Positions 4,668-9,951 of a stretch of 9,951 nt of DNA are shown in pieces. The stretch spans positions 1-9,951 of the forward strand of contig JAAGZO010000810.1 in assembly GCA_024206195.1 (NCBI GenBank). The letters are read 5' to 3'. The position numbers and the translations under genes were made by a program. How positions within the stretch are numbered: the first letter of the stretch is position 1; every line of letters starts with the position of its first letter. The DNA comes from a bacterium. Lineage in GTDB: Archaea; Nanoarchaeota; Nanoarchaeia; Woesearchaeales; UBA10216. Below the pieces are notes generated by a model that saw only the letters and a list, made by a program, of their open reading frames with translations, did no database searches and was not told where the DNA came from.

Positions 4668-4824
4668 CTCTCACCCTCCCTTTTAGGTTCCAGTCTTGCC
4701 ATTGATCGCATTTAGCCAAACTCTTTTTTATGTATTTTTCATGCATTTTGCACCAGCTTTTACCTTTCCAGATTTGGAAACGACAGGTACGACAACATTT
4801 ATCCGGTAATTGATTTAATATCAT
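4654..4824 (-). CDS. Four-Cys mini-protein, 56 aa
   Basis: The frame begins MILNQLPDKCCRTCRFQIWK at ATG 4824, inside the last 26 bases of the initiator gene, with GAGAGGG eleven bases upstream, and ends at TAG 4654, overlapping the next gene by 14 bases. Cysteines: C10, C11, C14, C25 and C39, arranged CCRTC, SWCKMHEKY, AKCDQWQDW. This has the same CxxC...C...C-aromatic pattern as the modules at 1962..2270. A similar layout is known in small phage proteins ending CDxW (recalled). The composition is clearly protein-like and both overlaps are operon-typical. Likely zinc binding; role unknown, possibly linked to replication because of its neighbours. Confidence 0.75.
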   Translation of the reverse strand: MILNQLPDKCCRTCRFQIWKGKSWCKMHEKYIKKSLAKCDQWQDWNLKGRVRDESS

Positions 4825-5704
4825 TGTCAGATAGCCCTCTCTTTGCAGCGAATGATTTCAATGCGTCAATGCCTTGCGTTTTGTAGATGGCGGCTCCGTC
4901 ATTGAGTAAAAAGACATTATGATCATCTTTCCCATCGTTGCGTTGAGCTTTACGTGATTGCGGCCGTGGCTTACGGTTTCGGTATTGACCATTAGTAATT
5001 TTACAAAAGTTAGATCTGCGAACAAGCCAACCAAGATTGGCTTGAAAATCCTTCGCATTGCCCATAAGGAAATCAGAACTGCTAACATCTAACCAGAAAA
5101 ATAAAGCCCATAAATCTAAATCAGGATACTCTTTCCATCTTGCTCTTAAATACCCCCTAAATGGGTCAGACCAATTATTGACCCTGGGAAGTTGAGGGCA
5201 TATCTCATGGTAGAGTTTTATAATTTTCTCATGAGGACAACGAGAAAGGGGTGGAGGTTTTTCTTCACCCCCGTTAGTTCCCTTATCTCTTTCTTCTTCT
5301 TCTTCTTCTTCTTCTTCTTCTTCTCTAGCGGTAGGTGCCTCTGTAGGTGCCTCTGTAGGTAAAGGTGTCTCTTGGTTGCTTTGTCTTTTAGTCCAATTGC
5401 TTGTAATCTCTAAGAATTTTGGTATTTCGAGGGTGACATATTTATCTTCGATTTCGTAAACTATCTTTTGCCTTTTTGAATAAAAGTTGAGGATTTGTTT
5501 AACTTTGCCTGAACTTTTCCTCAACTTTCGTGAAAGAAACTTCAAGGAAACGGTCAACTTTCCTTCAGAAAGCCTTGAAAATTCCTTCCCGTAAATCTCT
5601 AACAGGATAAAAAAAACAGAATAACCAGCATCCCCAAACTCGTCCATCGCATCTGAAATATCAGGATTATCATGTGATGCTGTTTGATGTTTGAACCAAT
5701 GCAT
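4799..5704 (-). CDS. Phage replication initiator/helicase-loader-like protein
   Basis: The N-terminus (HWFKHQTASHDNPDISDAMDEFGDAGYSVFFILLEIYG, about 2..39) matches the Lin1244/Lin1753-like winged-helix domain found at the start of phage replication proteins, continuing to about 110. A low-complexity linker follows: repeated TEAP (117..124) and eleven Glu (128..138). The C-terminal domain (CPHEKIIKLYHEICPQLPRV, RARWKE, SSSDFLMGN, LGWLVRRSNFCKITNGQY, about 156..241) is the one shared by phage and prophage replication proteins, and a basic tail follows. Such proteins bind the origin and bring the host helicase. The start directly abuts the upstream TAA (TAAATG) with GGGAG nearby. No separate helicase or loader is visible here, so the host helicase is presumably used. 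The origin may lie within the linker-coding DNA, as in lambdoid O genes (inference). Confidence 0.8.
   Translation of the reverse strand: MHWFKHQTASHDNPDISDAMDEFGDAGYSVFFILLEIYGKEFSRLSEGKLTVSLKFLSRKLRKSSGKVKQILNFYSKRQKIVYEIEDKYVTLEIPKFLEITSNWTKRQSNQETPLPTEAPTEAPTAREEEEEEEEEEERDKGTNGGEEKPPPLSRCPHEKIIKLYHEICPQLPRVNNWSDPFRGYLRARWKEYPDLDLWALFFWLDVSSSDFLMGNAKDFQANLGWLVRRSNFCKITNGQYRNRKPRPQSRKAQRNDGKDDHNVFLLNDGAAIYKTQGIDALKSFAAKRGLSDNDIKSITG
5291..5323 (-). repeat. (GAA)11 microsatellite encoding poly-Glu
   Basis: Eleven uninterrupted TTC units on the plus strand give eleven GAA codons in the initiator linker. Next to it a 12-base unit (GGTGCCTCTGTA) is repeated twice at about 5334..5357, encoding TEAP twice. 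Such pure repeats change length by slippage, and the linker should tolerate it. Confidence 0.9.
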
Positions 5705-5827
5705 TTATTCTCCCATAATCTCTTTTGAAATTAAAGTACCATAACAAGAGCCACACATACGCTCGCCTTTATAGGTAATTAAAAAAACATGTACTTTCTT
5801 GCAGATTGGGCATATTTCATACTCCAT
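5705..5827 (-). CDS. Zinc-ribbon mini-protein, 40 aa
   Basis: The gene starts at ATG 5827 in a TAATG overlap with the upstream stop, with AGAGG about eleven bases upstream, and its TAA directly precedes the initiator ATG. The protein begins MEYEICPICKKVHVFLITYK. It has CPIC (C6, C9) and CGSC (C25, C28) separated by two beta strands, a classical zinc ribbon, and ends with a short helix (TLISKEIMGE). Both junctions and the clean motif make translation very likely despite the 40-residue size. Single zinc ribbons of this type in phages often bind nucleic acid or a host polymerase, but this one cannot be assigned further. Confidence 0.8.
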   Translation of the reverse strand: MEYEICPICKKVHVFLITYKGERMCGSCYGTLISKEIMGE

Positions 5828-6075
5828 TAAAATTTTTCCTCTAACCATTTTTCAAACGGTTTCCACGCTGGATGCTTTTCATATGACGGTTGGCACTTTC
5901 TTGGTTCACCGTCTTTTTTTAAGAATGTAGGTCCATAATGTGGGCTAAAGTGCCATTCCCACAGCTTCCCGTTATCATCTATCCCATTGCCAAGATATAA
6001 AGAGTGAGAACATTTCATACAGTAATCACACCCATAGTTAGAGCAATGCATACTATTACAATAATCAGGTTCCAT
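5827..6075 (-). CDS. Cys-rich phage protein, 82 aa
   Basis: ATG 6075 is preceded by GGGGAGGGG, and the gene overlaps the HNH stop by 11 bases. N-terminal cysteines C6, C11, C16, C19 and C22 (YCNSMHCSNYGCDYCMKC) suggest a metal cluster; C61 is isolated. The C-terminal half (WEWHFSPHYGPTFLKKDGEP, then HPAWKPFEKWLEEKF) matches a small family of phage proteins that carry 'FGP.FL.KDGEP...HPAWKPFE.WL' (recalled, not searched). That half is probably the conserved domain, with the Cys cluster as an addition. Role unknown; it is always seen here among replication genes. Confidence 0.75.
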   Translation of the reverse strand: MEPDYCNSMHCSNYGCDYCMKCSHSLYLGNGIDDNGKLWEWHFSPHYGPTFLKKDGEPRKCQPSYEKHPAWKPFEKWLEEKF

Positions 6076-6319
6076 TGCCCCTCCCCAGACTTATATTACG
6101 ATCATGCACAGCCCTATGACATTTAGCACAAAGTGTCACCAAATTATCCAATGTGTCACCTCCACCCTGTGACCTAAATCTCCTATGGTGTGGTTGTAGC
6201 TGAAAAGAAGACCCGCAATATCTACAAGAGTGATTGTCACGGTTAAGCATATCGATTGTTAATTTTAGATATTTATTTCTACTTAATTTCACTCGTTTCT
6301 GCTTCGGCTGTGGGTTCAT
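6065..6319 (-). CDS. HNH endonuclease (small)
   Basis: The 84-residue protein has all HNH elements: CRYCG (C32, C35), LQPHHRRFRSQGGGDTLDNL with H44/H45 as the catalytic His pair and N59 as the central Asn, and CAKCHRAVH with C64, C67, H68 and H72. The pattern 'HHRRFRSQGGGDTLDNLVTLCAKCHRAVH' is typical of phage and mobile HNH nucleases. The N-terminus is very basic (KQKRVKLSRNKYLK), as for a DNA binder. The ribosome site is AAAGGAA seven bases before the ATG. It lies between the helical protein gene and a Cys-rich gene in the recombination operon. It differs in sequence from the HNH at 3902..4225, so the two are not recent duplicates. Confidence 0.9.
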   Translation of the reverse strand: MNPQPKQKRVKLSRNKYLKLTIDMLNRDNHSCRYCGSSFQLQPHHRRFRSQGGGDTLDNLVTLCAKCHRAVHDRNISLGRGNGT

Positions 6320-6346
6320 GCGGTTCCTTTTACTAATTTTAAGTAA

Positions 6347-6691
6347 TCAAGAATTGAACATTTCTTCTCGCAAGAATGTCAGAACTGAGCGATATGTTCC
6401 TATTGCCTCTGTGCCTATTTTTATACTACTGAAACATGCTCTTAAGACACCATCAGCCACATCTGCTTGATACTTCAGATCGGCCACAATCCTATCACCT
6501 TGCGCTAATTTTGGAATCAGGGTTACAGGGTGACTCTCTATCTTCAACTTGGTTATTTTAGTGGCAAGAGCTATATGATAGTCTCTTTCGGCAGCCGCCT
6601 GTTTTGACCTTAGATCAGGTATAGAATCATTGAGTATTGTAATCTCTCTGTTCTTTTTTGTGAGTCCGTCCATCGCTTGTTGTGGTGTCAT
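6347..6691 (-). CDS. Helical coiled-coil phage protein, 114 aa
   Basis: It starts at ATG 6691, ten bases after the SSB stop, with AAGGGGG as ribosome site. The whole sequence is predicted helical: an N-terminal heptad-like stretch (MDGLTKKNREITILNDSIPDLRSKQAAAERDYHIALATKITKLK), a conserved-looking hinge (HPVTLIPKLAQGDRIVADLKYQADVADGVL) and a third helix (SSIKIGTEAIGTYRSVLTFLREEM). The pattern 'ATLI..LA.G...VA.L....DVA...Y.A..E.I......L' is known from small phage proteins next to recombination genes (recalled). Their role is unknown. Placement after SSB suggests an accessory to single-strand DNA handling. Confidence 0.75.
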   Translation of the reverse strand: MTPQQAMDGLTKKNREITILNDSIPDLRSKQAAAERDYHIALATKITKLKIESHPVTLIPKLAQGDRIVADLKYQADVADGVLRACFSSIKIGTEAIGTYRSVLTFLREEMFNS

Positions 6692-6700
6692 ATTGCCCCC

Positions 6701-7111
6701 TTAAAATGGTATGTCGTCTTCTGGTGGTTCTGGCATCTTATTATCATGTCTTTCAGGATAGCTCGTTGCTGTTTCAATATCCTGTTTACTGCCAAGCATT
6801 TGCATTTCTCTTGCTTCAATCTCAGTTGTGTATCTGGTCATACCGTCTTTCTCCCATGATCTTGTACGGAGCTTACCTTCAATGTAAACGGGCTTACCTT
6901 TAACAAGATACTTTCCACAAATTTCTGCGAGTTGTCCAAATGTTACAATTCGATGCCACTCTGTTTTCTCTTTATGTTCTCCGGTTGCCTTATCTTTCCA
7001 CTTGTCAGACGTTGCAATGGAAAAACTTGTCACAGCCTTACCGTCCTGAGTATATCTAACTTCAGGATCTTTCCCCAGGTTTCCGATAATAATTGCTTTA
7101 TTTACACTCAT
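6701..7111 (-). CDS. ssb: Single-stranded DNA-binding protein
   Basis: SSB coats single-stranded DNA during replication and recombination. The OB-fold of about 105 residues is complete: [83 protein letters not shown] short disordered tail (111..130) ends in EDDIPF, the usual acidic tip that recruits partner proteins. At 136 residues the tail is short, as in phage SSBs. The start forms an ATGA overlap with the annealing-protein stop, so the two are co-translated. SSB immediately following a Rad52-type protein is the expected partner arrangement. Confidence 0.95.
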   Translation of the reverse strand: MSVNKAIIIGNLGKDPEVRYTQDGKAVTSFSIATSDKWKDKATGEHKEKTEWHRIVTFGQLAEICGKYLVKGKPVYIEGKLRTRSWEKDGMTRYTTEIEAREMQMLGSKQDIETATSYPERHDNKMPEPPEDDIPF

Positions 7112-7767
7112 GCTGATAACTCCTTTGATAGTCGTTGAATTAGTGATGCCGCAAAATTAGCCTTAGTCTCTTTGCTGATATTATAGGTTCCTGCGAAATC
7201 TTTCATATCCATATTTGCTGCTTTAGCAATGTCAATTAATTCATTTCTTTGGCCGTCTGTCATATAGCCATTTGGTTTAGGTTGCTTTGTGCCTTCCGGT
7301 AATGCCCACGGTGGCAATGTTGGAGGGTTCCACTTATAGGCAATCTTCTTGTCTTTAATATAACCACGATAACGCCCTTGATCTGTTATTGTAGCGAACG
7401 TAGAATCAAGATTATAAAGATATCTTCCGATCCCCCATTGAACAGCCGCACGTTTCATAGCACCCGATAATCCGCCTTTCACGGCTTCTATGTCGGTGTT
7501 TTCAGCACCGTCCCATTTAGTGACCCATTCAGCATCAGGTGGTGTTAGAAGAGATATCCCACATAACAGCCCACCACCTGGACCTTCTTTAAATTCATTT
7601 TTCCAATTTTCAGGCCCAACAACATCATCCAACCTGTCCATAATAGCTCGATTTGTGATATAAGCTAACACCATAACCCAAGGCTTACCGTTCTTCTCTC
7701 CTTGCTGCTGTATCCTCCATTCGATATCCTTAAAAGGGAAGGGGTTCTTCAAGTCCTGTAGGTTCAT
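7108..7767 (-). CDS. Rad52/Rad22-type single-strand annealing protein
   Basis: These proteins pair complementary single strands and drive phage recombination. The Rad52/22 domain is seen at about 8..145: [47 protein letters not shown] and the signature [21 protein letters not shown] (98..118). A proline-rich linker follows ([20 protein letters not shown]), then a small C-terminal helical part ([18 protein letters not shown], to 219) that often serves as a partner-binding region. The ribosome site AAAGGAGG lies before ATG 7767. It overlaps the 67-residue gene by 38 bases upstream and SSB by four bases downstream, with a nuclease two genes upstream. Confidence 0.9.
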   Translation of the reverse strand: MNLQDLKNPFPFKDIEWRIQQQGEKNGKPWVMVLAYITNRAIMDRLDDVVGPENWKNEFKEGPGGGLLCGISLLTPPDAEWVTKWDGAENTDIEAVKGGLSGAMKRAAVQWGIGRYLYNLDSTFATITDQGRYRGYIKDKKIAYKWNPPTLPPWALPEGTKQPKPNGYMTDGQRNELIDIAKAANMDMKDFAGTYNISKETKANFAASLIQRLSKELSA

Positions 7768-7933
7768 TCAATGCCTCCTTTAAAGAAATTTTATCCAATA
7801 CATACCCCCAAGGGTCTATCGTGTATTTACCCGTTCTGTACTCATAGGTGTTTCTGTATATAAGGTAGGTATGTGCTGATACTTTCCAGTCACACCCACA
7901 CTGACACCACATTCTAAAATGGTTATAAAACAT
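7730..7933 (-). CDS. Small protein with CQCGC cluster and acidic-PF tail, 67 aa
   Basis: It starts at ATG 7933 in a TAATG overlap with the nuclease stop and ends 38 bases inside the annealing-protein gene. No strong ribosome site is visible, so it should depend on coupling. The N-terminus (MFYNHFRMWCQCGCDWKVSA) has C10, C12 and C14; the middle is aromatic and strand-like (TYLIYRNTYEYRTGKYTIDPWGYVLDK); the tail is [13 protein letters not shown]. The end resembles the acidic-hydrophobic tips of SSB proteins, although it overlaps coding DNA for NPFPF in the next gene, so it may be forced. Its fixed position between nuclease and annealing protein suggests a part in the same complex. Family not recognised. 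Confidence 0.6.
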   Translation of the reverse strand: MFYNHFRMWCQCGCDWKVSAHTYLIYRNTYEYRTGKYTIDPWGYVLDKISLKEALNEPTGLEEPLPF

Positions 7934-8622
7934 TAGCCTAACACCTGTTTTTTAACTCTTGGTTGACGTTCAAGGAATAATTCAGCCATTAAGTTAAACA
8001 CTTTTAAATCCTGCTCGTATGTTTTGGTCGTATCTTTGAATTGATACTCTCCTGTTTCTTTATCAAGGCGGACTAATGCACATCCATCTGATTCACACTG
8101 TGACCGATAAGCAGCAACCTGATAGGAAGATTCTTTATAAAGGGATTTGGAGGTTTTGAAGTCGATGACGTATCTTTTACGGTCATCTTTTATTGTGAGG
8201 TCACATATTAGGTCAAGGGTTCCTGCCCATCGGTCGGAGTATACAGTGTGTTCTGTTTCAATTGGTGTTACGTTAAAGTCTTTGTCCCAATTATTAAAAG
8301 CATAAATAGCATCTTTTGTCTGTTCACTATTTAAAAATGTGAGTTTATTTTCTTTATAATAGTGCTCTATATAATTATGAACATCAGACCCCACTTCTAA
8401 CGCTTCTTTTGAAATACGATTAGACGCATCTTTAGCTGATTCCAATACCTCTAAAAAATCATCTATTTTAAAAACAAAAGATTCTTGCTCTGCCCACTCT
8501 CGAATCTCATCAATGGCACAGTTCACAGCCCATTTTCGTAACCCGAATTCATCTGTACAATAGGATATAATACTTGTAACAGACGGTAATTTTTTATCGT
8601 CAAATTCATAATATCTGCTCAT
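7933..8622 (-). CDS. RecB/Cas4-like PD-(D/E)XK nuclease
   Basis: The sequence shows the RecB-type nuclease motifs in order: GSDVHNYIE (H82), AGTLDLI (D137), VIDFKTSK (D154, K156) and SSYQVAAYRS (Q168, Y172). H, D, D and K are the metal and catalytic residues of this superfamily. The N-terminus (LPSVTSIISYCTDEFGLRKWAVN) is the usual start of phage members. Length 229 fits a stand-alone exonuclease. Cysteines (22, 35, 140, 176, 181) do not match the four-Cys iron-sulfur set of true Cas4, so an Fe-S cluster is unlikely. Strong ribosome site GGGGAGGG. It is expected to resect double-strand ends and provide single strands for the Rad52-type protein nearby, like Exo with Beta in lambda. Confidence 0.85.
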   Translation of the reverse strand: MSRYYEFDDKKLPSVTSIISYCTDEFGLRKWAVNCAIDEIREWAEQESFVFKIDDFLEVLESAKDASNRISKEALEVGSDVHNYIEHYYKENKLTFLNSEQTKDAIYAFNNWDKDFNVTPIETEHTVYSDRWAGTLDLICDLTIKDDRKRYVIDFKTSKSLYKESSYQVAAYRSQCESDGCALVRLDKETGEYQFKDTTKTYEQDLKVFNLMAELFLERQPRVKKQVLG

Positions 8623-8785
8623 CTTCCCTCCCCATTAATTCTTTAACTACGTGAAGAACATCTTCTATCTCTTTTTTATCGATTGCCCAGGATGCTGCAC
8701 CAATAAAAAGGTTATTAAATTCCACCCTCTCCTCTTGGGTTAGTCCCTTTGTTGCGGCCTGTATTTTTGTTAAACAATAGTTCAT
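8606..8785 (-). CDS. Small helical protein, 59 aa
   Basis: The start is set at ATG 8785 (MNYCLTKIQAATKGLTQEER), where GGGAGG stands three bases upstream. A longer frame from 8893 would add a low-quality stretch that lies entirely inside the upstream gene. The sequence is a good helical one (LTQEERVEFNNLFIGAASWA, then KKEIEDVLHVVKELMG), amphipathic, with one cysteine. It overlaps the upstream gene by 71 bases and the nuclease start by 17. It may be a small accessory of the nuclease or a regulator; it is not recognised. The overlap with 8715..8906 means one of the two might be non-coding near the overlap. Confidence 0.6.
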   Translation of the reverse strand: MNYCLTKIQAATKGLTQEERVEFNNLFIGAASWAIDKKEIEDVLHVVKELMGREDEQIL

Positions 8786-8906
8786 GTTCCTCCCAATCAA
8801 ACGGACATACTCTATGTTCTGGTTTAAGACACACACCTGTGCTGTTATCCCATACACAATTATTATTAGTATACCAAGGCTCTGAATACACATTACAGTA
8901 AGTCAT
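8715..8906 (-). CDS. Small Cys-containing protein, 63 aa
   Basis: ATG 8906 overlaps the zinc-ribbon stop (ATGA) and AAGGTGG lies four bases upstream. The protein starts MTYCNVYSEPWYTNNNCVWD. Cysteines at 4, 17, 26 and 34 (YC, NNCVW, GVCLKP, RVCPFDW) could hold one metal. The last 24 residues (ELLFNKNTGRNKGTNPRGEGGI) are low complexity and overlap the next gene in another frame, so they may be imposed by that gene. Family not recognised. Its start is well supported by the overlap and ribosome site. Confidence 0.55.
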   Translation of the reverse strand: MTYCNVYSEPWYTNNNCVWDNSTGVCLKPEHRVCPFDWEEHELLFNKNTGRNKGTNPRGEGGI

Positions 8907-9040
8907 AGATCCACCTTACTGCTGGCCTTATGACCACATGTTCTGCAAACCCAATAATAATCGACCTGTTCTTTTCCCTTATTGTATGAGTAGATAACCA
9001 TTGGAGCACCGCATTTTTTACACCTCCCATCCTTTTCCAT
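8903..9040 (-). CDS. Zinc-ribbon mini-protein, 45 aa
   Basis: The gene is missed by size cut-offs but is clear: GGAG then six bases, ATG 9040, and a stop forming ATGA with the next gene. The protein begins MEKDGRCKKCGAPMVIYSYN. It contains CKKCG (C7, C10) and CRTCG (C32, C35) separated by a beta-rich stretch (PMVIYSYN, VDYYWV), a textbook zinc ribbon, and ends HKASSKVDL. This is the second single zinc-ribbon gene in the operon (the other is at 5705..5827); they share layout but little sequence. Likely a nucleic-acid or protein-contact module; role unknown. Confidence 0.8.
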   Translation of the reverse strand: MEKDGRCKKCGAPMVIYSYNKGKEQVDYYWVCRTCGHKASSKVDL

Positions 9041-9041
9041 T

Positions 9042-9194
9042 TCACTCTCCTATATAATAAGGTGCGCCCGTTTCCCATTTACAGGCCGGATACTGTTTTT
9101 CGATTGTTCTAATATCGATTTCGGTTGAAATGTTTTTTATAACTCCTAATGTGAGGATGGAAAGCGTTACGATTAAAATAAAATTTATTTTCAT
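9042..9194 (-). CDS. Small membrane-anchored or secreted protein, 50 aa
   Basis: ATG 9194 overlaps the pentapeptide gene stop (ATGA) and has GGAGGTGG four bases upstream. The N-terminal [20 protein letters not shown] is a hydrophobic segment of about 16 residues after a single Lys, suited to a membrane anchor or an uncleaved signal. The remaining 30 residues ([20 protein letters not shown] and beyond) would lie outside the cytoplasm, with one cysteine. Its stop lies one base before the zinc-ribbon ATG. Similar tiny membrane proteins in phages serve in lysis, exclusion or unknown roles; none can be chosen here. Confidence 0.75.
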   Translation of the reverse strand: MKINFILIVTLSILTLGVIKNISTEIDIRTIEKQYPACKWETGAPYYIGE

Positions 9195-9754
9195 TTATCC
9201 ACCTCCAAAACTCTCAACCCAAATTTTATCGCATCTCTGTAAATTTCAAAATGCTCCGCTTTGATGCCGAATTCAATAGCCTCATTCTCTGTAACCGCCA
9301 TCCATTCGTCGTGCGTTTTATACATACAGCCAATTTTTGTTTTTTGCCGTTGTACGTAAACGCTGAATCCTGAAAATTGGATCGCCACAATGCCGTTTGC
9401 TCCGAATAAATCAGCTCTGGATAAATTAGCTCCGAATAAATCAGCTCTGGATAAATTAGCTCCGAATAAATCAGCTCTGGATAAATCAGCTTCGGATAAA
9501 TCAGCTCTGGATAAATCAGCTTCGGATAAATCAGCTCTGGATAAATTAGCTCCGAATAAATCAGCTCTGGATAAATCAGCTTCGGATAAATCAGCTTCGG
9601 ATAAATCAGCTTCGGATAAATCAGCTTCGGATAAATTAGCTTCGGATAAATTAGCTTCGGATAAATTAGCTTCGGATAAATTAGCTCCGGATAAATTAGC
9701 TCTGGATAAATCTTTGTTGGCCATTTTGATTACAAAATTAATCAGATTGGTCAT
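9191..9754 (-). CDS. Pentapeptide-repeat protein with phage-type C-terminal domain
   Basis: Residues 16..120 are 21 perfect pentapeptides of the form L-S-x-A-(N/D) (also LFGAN), which should form a right-handed square beta-helix. Such proteins can mimic DNA (Qnr, MfpA, AlbG protect gyrase), though most phage members are uncharacterised. A separate C-terminal domain ([20 protein letters not shown] to EVDK, 121..187) has [30 protein letters not shown], a segment commonly attached to pentapeptide repeats in phages (recalled). The start has an ideal ribosome site (AAGGAGGG). It heads the visible part of the operon. The DNA repeats are nearly identical, so the number of coils can change rapidly. 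Confidence 0.9.
   Translation of the reverse strand: MTNLINFVIKMANKDLSRANLSGANLSEANLSEANLSEANLSEADLSEADLSEADLSEADLSRADLFGANLSRADLSEADLSRADLSEADLSRADLFGANLSRADLFGANLSRADLFGANGIVAIQFSGFSVYVQRQKTKIGCMYKTHDEWMAVTENEAIEFGIKAEHFEIYRDAIKFGLRVLEVDK
9395..9709 (-). repeat. 21 tandem 15-bp units encoding the pentapeptides
   Basis: The 315-base array is made of a few near-identical 15-bp units (for example GATAAATCAGCTTCG and AATAAATCAGCTCTG on the plus strand). At the left end a 30-bp higher-order unit ([10 protein letters not shown]) is repeated three times, and [10 protein letters not shown] units precede it. Identity at DNA level is higher than needed for the protein, a sign of recent slippage or unequal exchange. 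Confidence 0.9.
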
Positions 9755-9833
9755 AACTCCCTCCTTTTAAGGTGGTCCCCCTTCGGACGCCGAACATTGA
9801 AAAACCAAATATTTCTGTTTTATTATGTTTCAT
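9738..9833 (-). CDS. Possible 31-aa leader peptide
   Basis: ATG 9833 has GGAG about ten bases upstream, and the frame ([20 protein letters not shown] and eleven more) ends 17 bases inside the pentapeptide gene. A longer frame reaches upstream to 9935 without a better start. It may be translated to couple the pentapeptide gene, or be chance. The stretch includes a small inverted repeat TTCGG-ACG-CCGAA (9782..9794). Confidence 0.25.
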   Translation of the reverse strand: MKHNKTEIFGFSMFGVRRGTTLKGGSYDQSD

Positions 9834-9903
9834 AGGTGGCGAACTCCTTTTACACTCGGTTATTTCGCGCCTACCAGGGGGAGTTAAACTCTTGTTTTTA
9901 TTC

Positions 9904-9942
9904 ATGTATACGCTATGTATTCGCAAAAAACACAATGTATAC
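9904..9942. repeat. Three ATGTAT(A/T)C boxes, operator-like
   Basis: ATGTATAC at 9904..9911, ATGTATTC at 9915..9922 and ATGTATAC at 9935..9942 start 11 and 20 bases apart, that is one and two helical turns. They lie upstream of the large minus-strand operon, where its promoter would be expected. A weak -10 (TATACA on the minus strand) overlaps the leftmost box. More copies may lie beyond the window edge. Confidence 0.4.
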
Positions 9943-9951
9943 TTTGCAAAA

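Noticed and set aside
4252..4715. Two plus-strand frames of 88 and 66 residues.
   Set aside because: They are shadows of the zinc-finger gene and the 56-residue gene on the minus strand.
7933..8622. Calling the nuclease Cas4 and inferring a CRISPR link.
   Set aside because: No CRISPR repeats or other cas genes are present and the Fe-S cysteine pattern is absent; phage RecB-like exonucleases fit better.
8893..9078. Minus-strand 61-residue frame starting [10 protein letters not shown].
   Set aside because: It covers the end of the membrane-protein gene and the zinc-ribbon gene in another frame, and both of those have strong motifs and ribosome sites.
9395..9709. Regular repeats resembling a CRISPR array.
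   Set aside because: Units are 15 bp, contiguous, without unique spacers, and encode pentapeptides.
9390..9770. A 126-residue plus-strand frame made of repeated [14 protein letters not shown] units.
   Set aside because: It is the antisense reading of the pentapeptide repeat array: any 15-bp repeat is open in several frames. It has no ribosome site, and the minus-strand protein is a clear known family.

Overview
The window looks like a replication and accessory segment of a tailed-phage or prophage genome. It encodes single-strand DNA binding, strand-annealing, nuclease and replication-initiator proteins, two HNH proteins, a candidate small terminase, and many tiny tightly packed genes, with no housekeeping genes. 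Strong purine-rich ribosome sites (AAGGAGG, GGGGAGGGG), an SSB with a DDIPF tail and modest GC suggest a Firmicute or similar anaerobic host. The host is inference only.

Almost everything is read right to left. From 9754 to 3684 a near-continuous minus-strand operon runs: pentapeptide-repeat protein, small membrane protein, zinc ribbon, two small proteins, a RecB-like PD-(D/E)XK nuclease, a 67-residue protein, a Rad52/22-type annealing protein, SSB, a helical protein, HNH, Cys-rich protein, 40-residue zinc protein, replication initiator, Cys-rich 56-residue protein, zinc-finger protein, HNH and a 73-residue protein. Neighbours join by ATGA, TAATG or longer overlaps. Nuclease, annealing protein and SSB would form a phage recombination module; the initiator and HNH genes serve DNA replication and processing. 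Four of these genes (9042..9194, 8903..9040, 5705..5827, 4654..4824) encode 40 to 56 residues.

From 3032 to 3738 lies a short plus-strand operon (small protein, ribbon-helix-helix regulator, small protein, and a truncated-looking ORF) that runs head-on into the big minus operon. A 376-base divergent intergenic region (2656..3031) separates it from a second minus operon: sigma-region-4-like regulator, two Cys-rich proteins, terminase-small-subunit-like protein, and a Cys-cluster/zinc-ribbon protein (to 994).

Bases 518..993 carry no convincing gene but are rich in structure: a G-quadruplex motif on the transcribed-sense strand, five in-phase 10-bp repeats, and an imperfect ~28-bp direct repeat. 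To the left lie two more Cys-rich small genes, the last one running off the window edge.

The strongest candidates for something undescribed are the structured 518..993 region beside the terminase-like gene, the family of tiny Cys-module proteins scattered through the operons, the recombination module with its linked 67-residue protein, and the abrupt convergent junction near 3650..3740.
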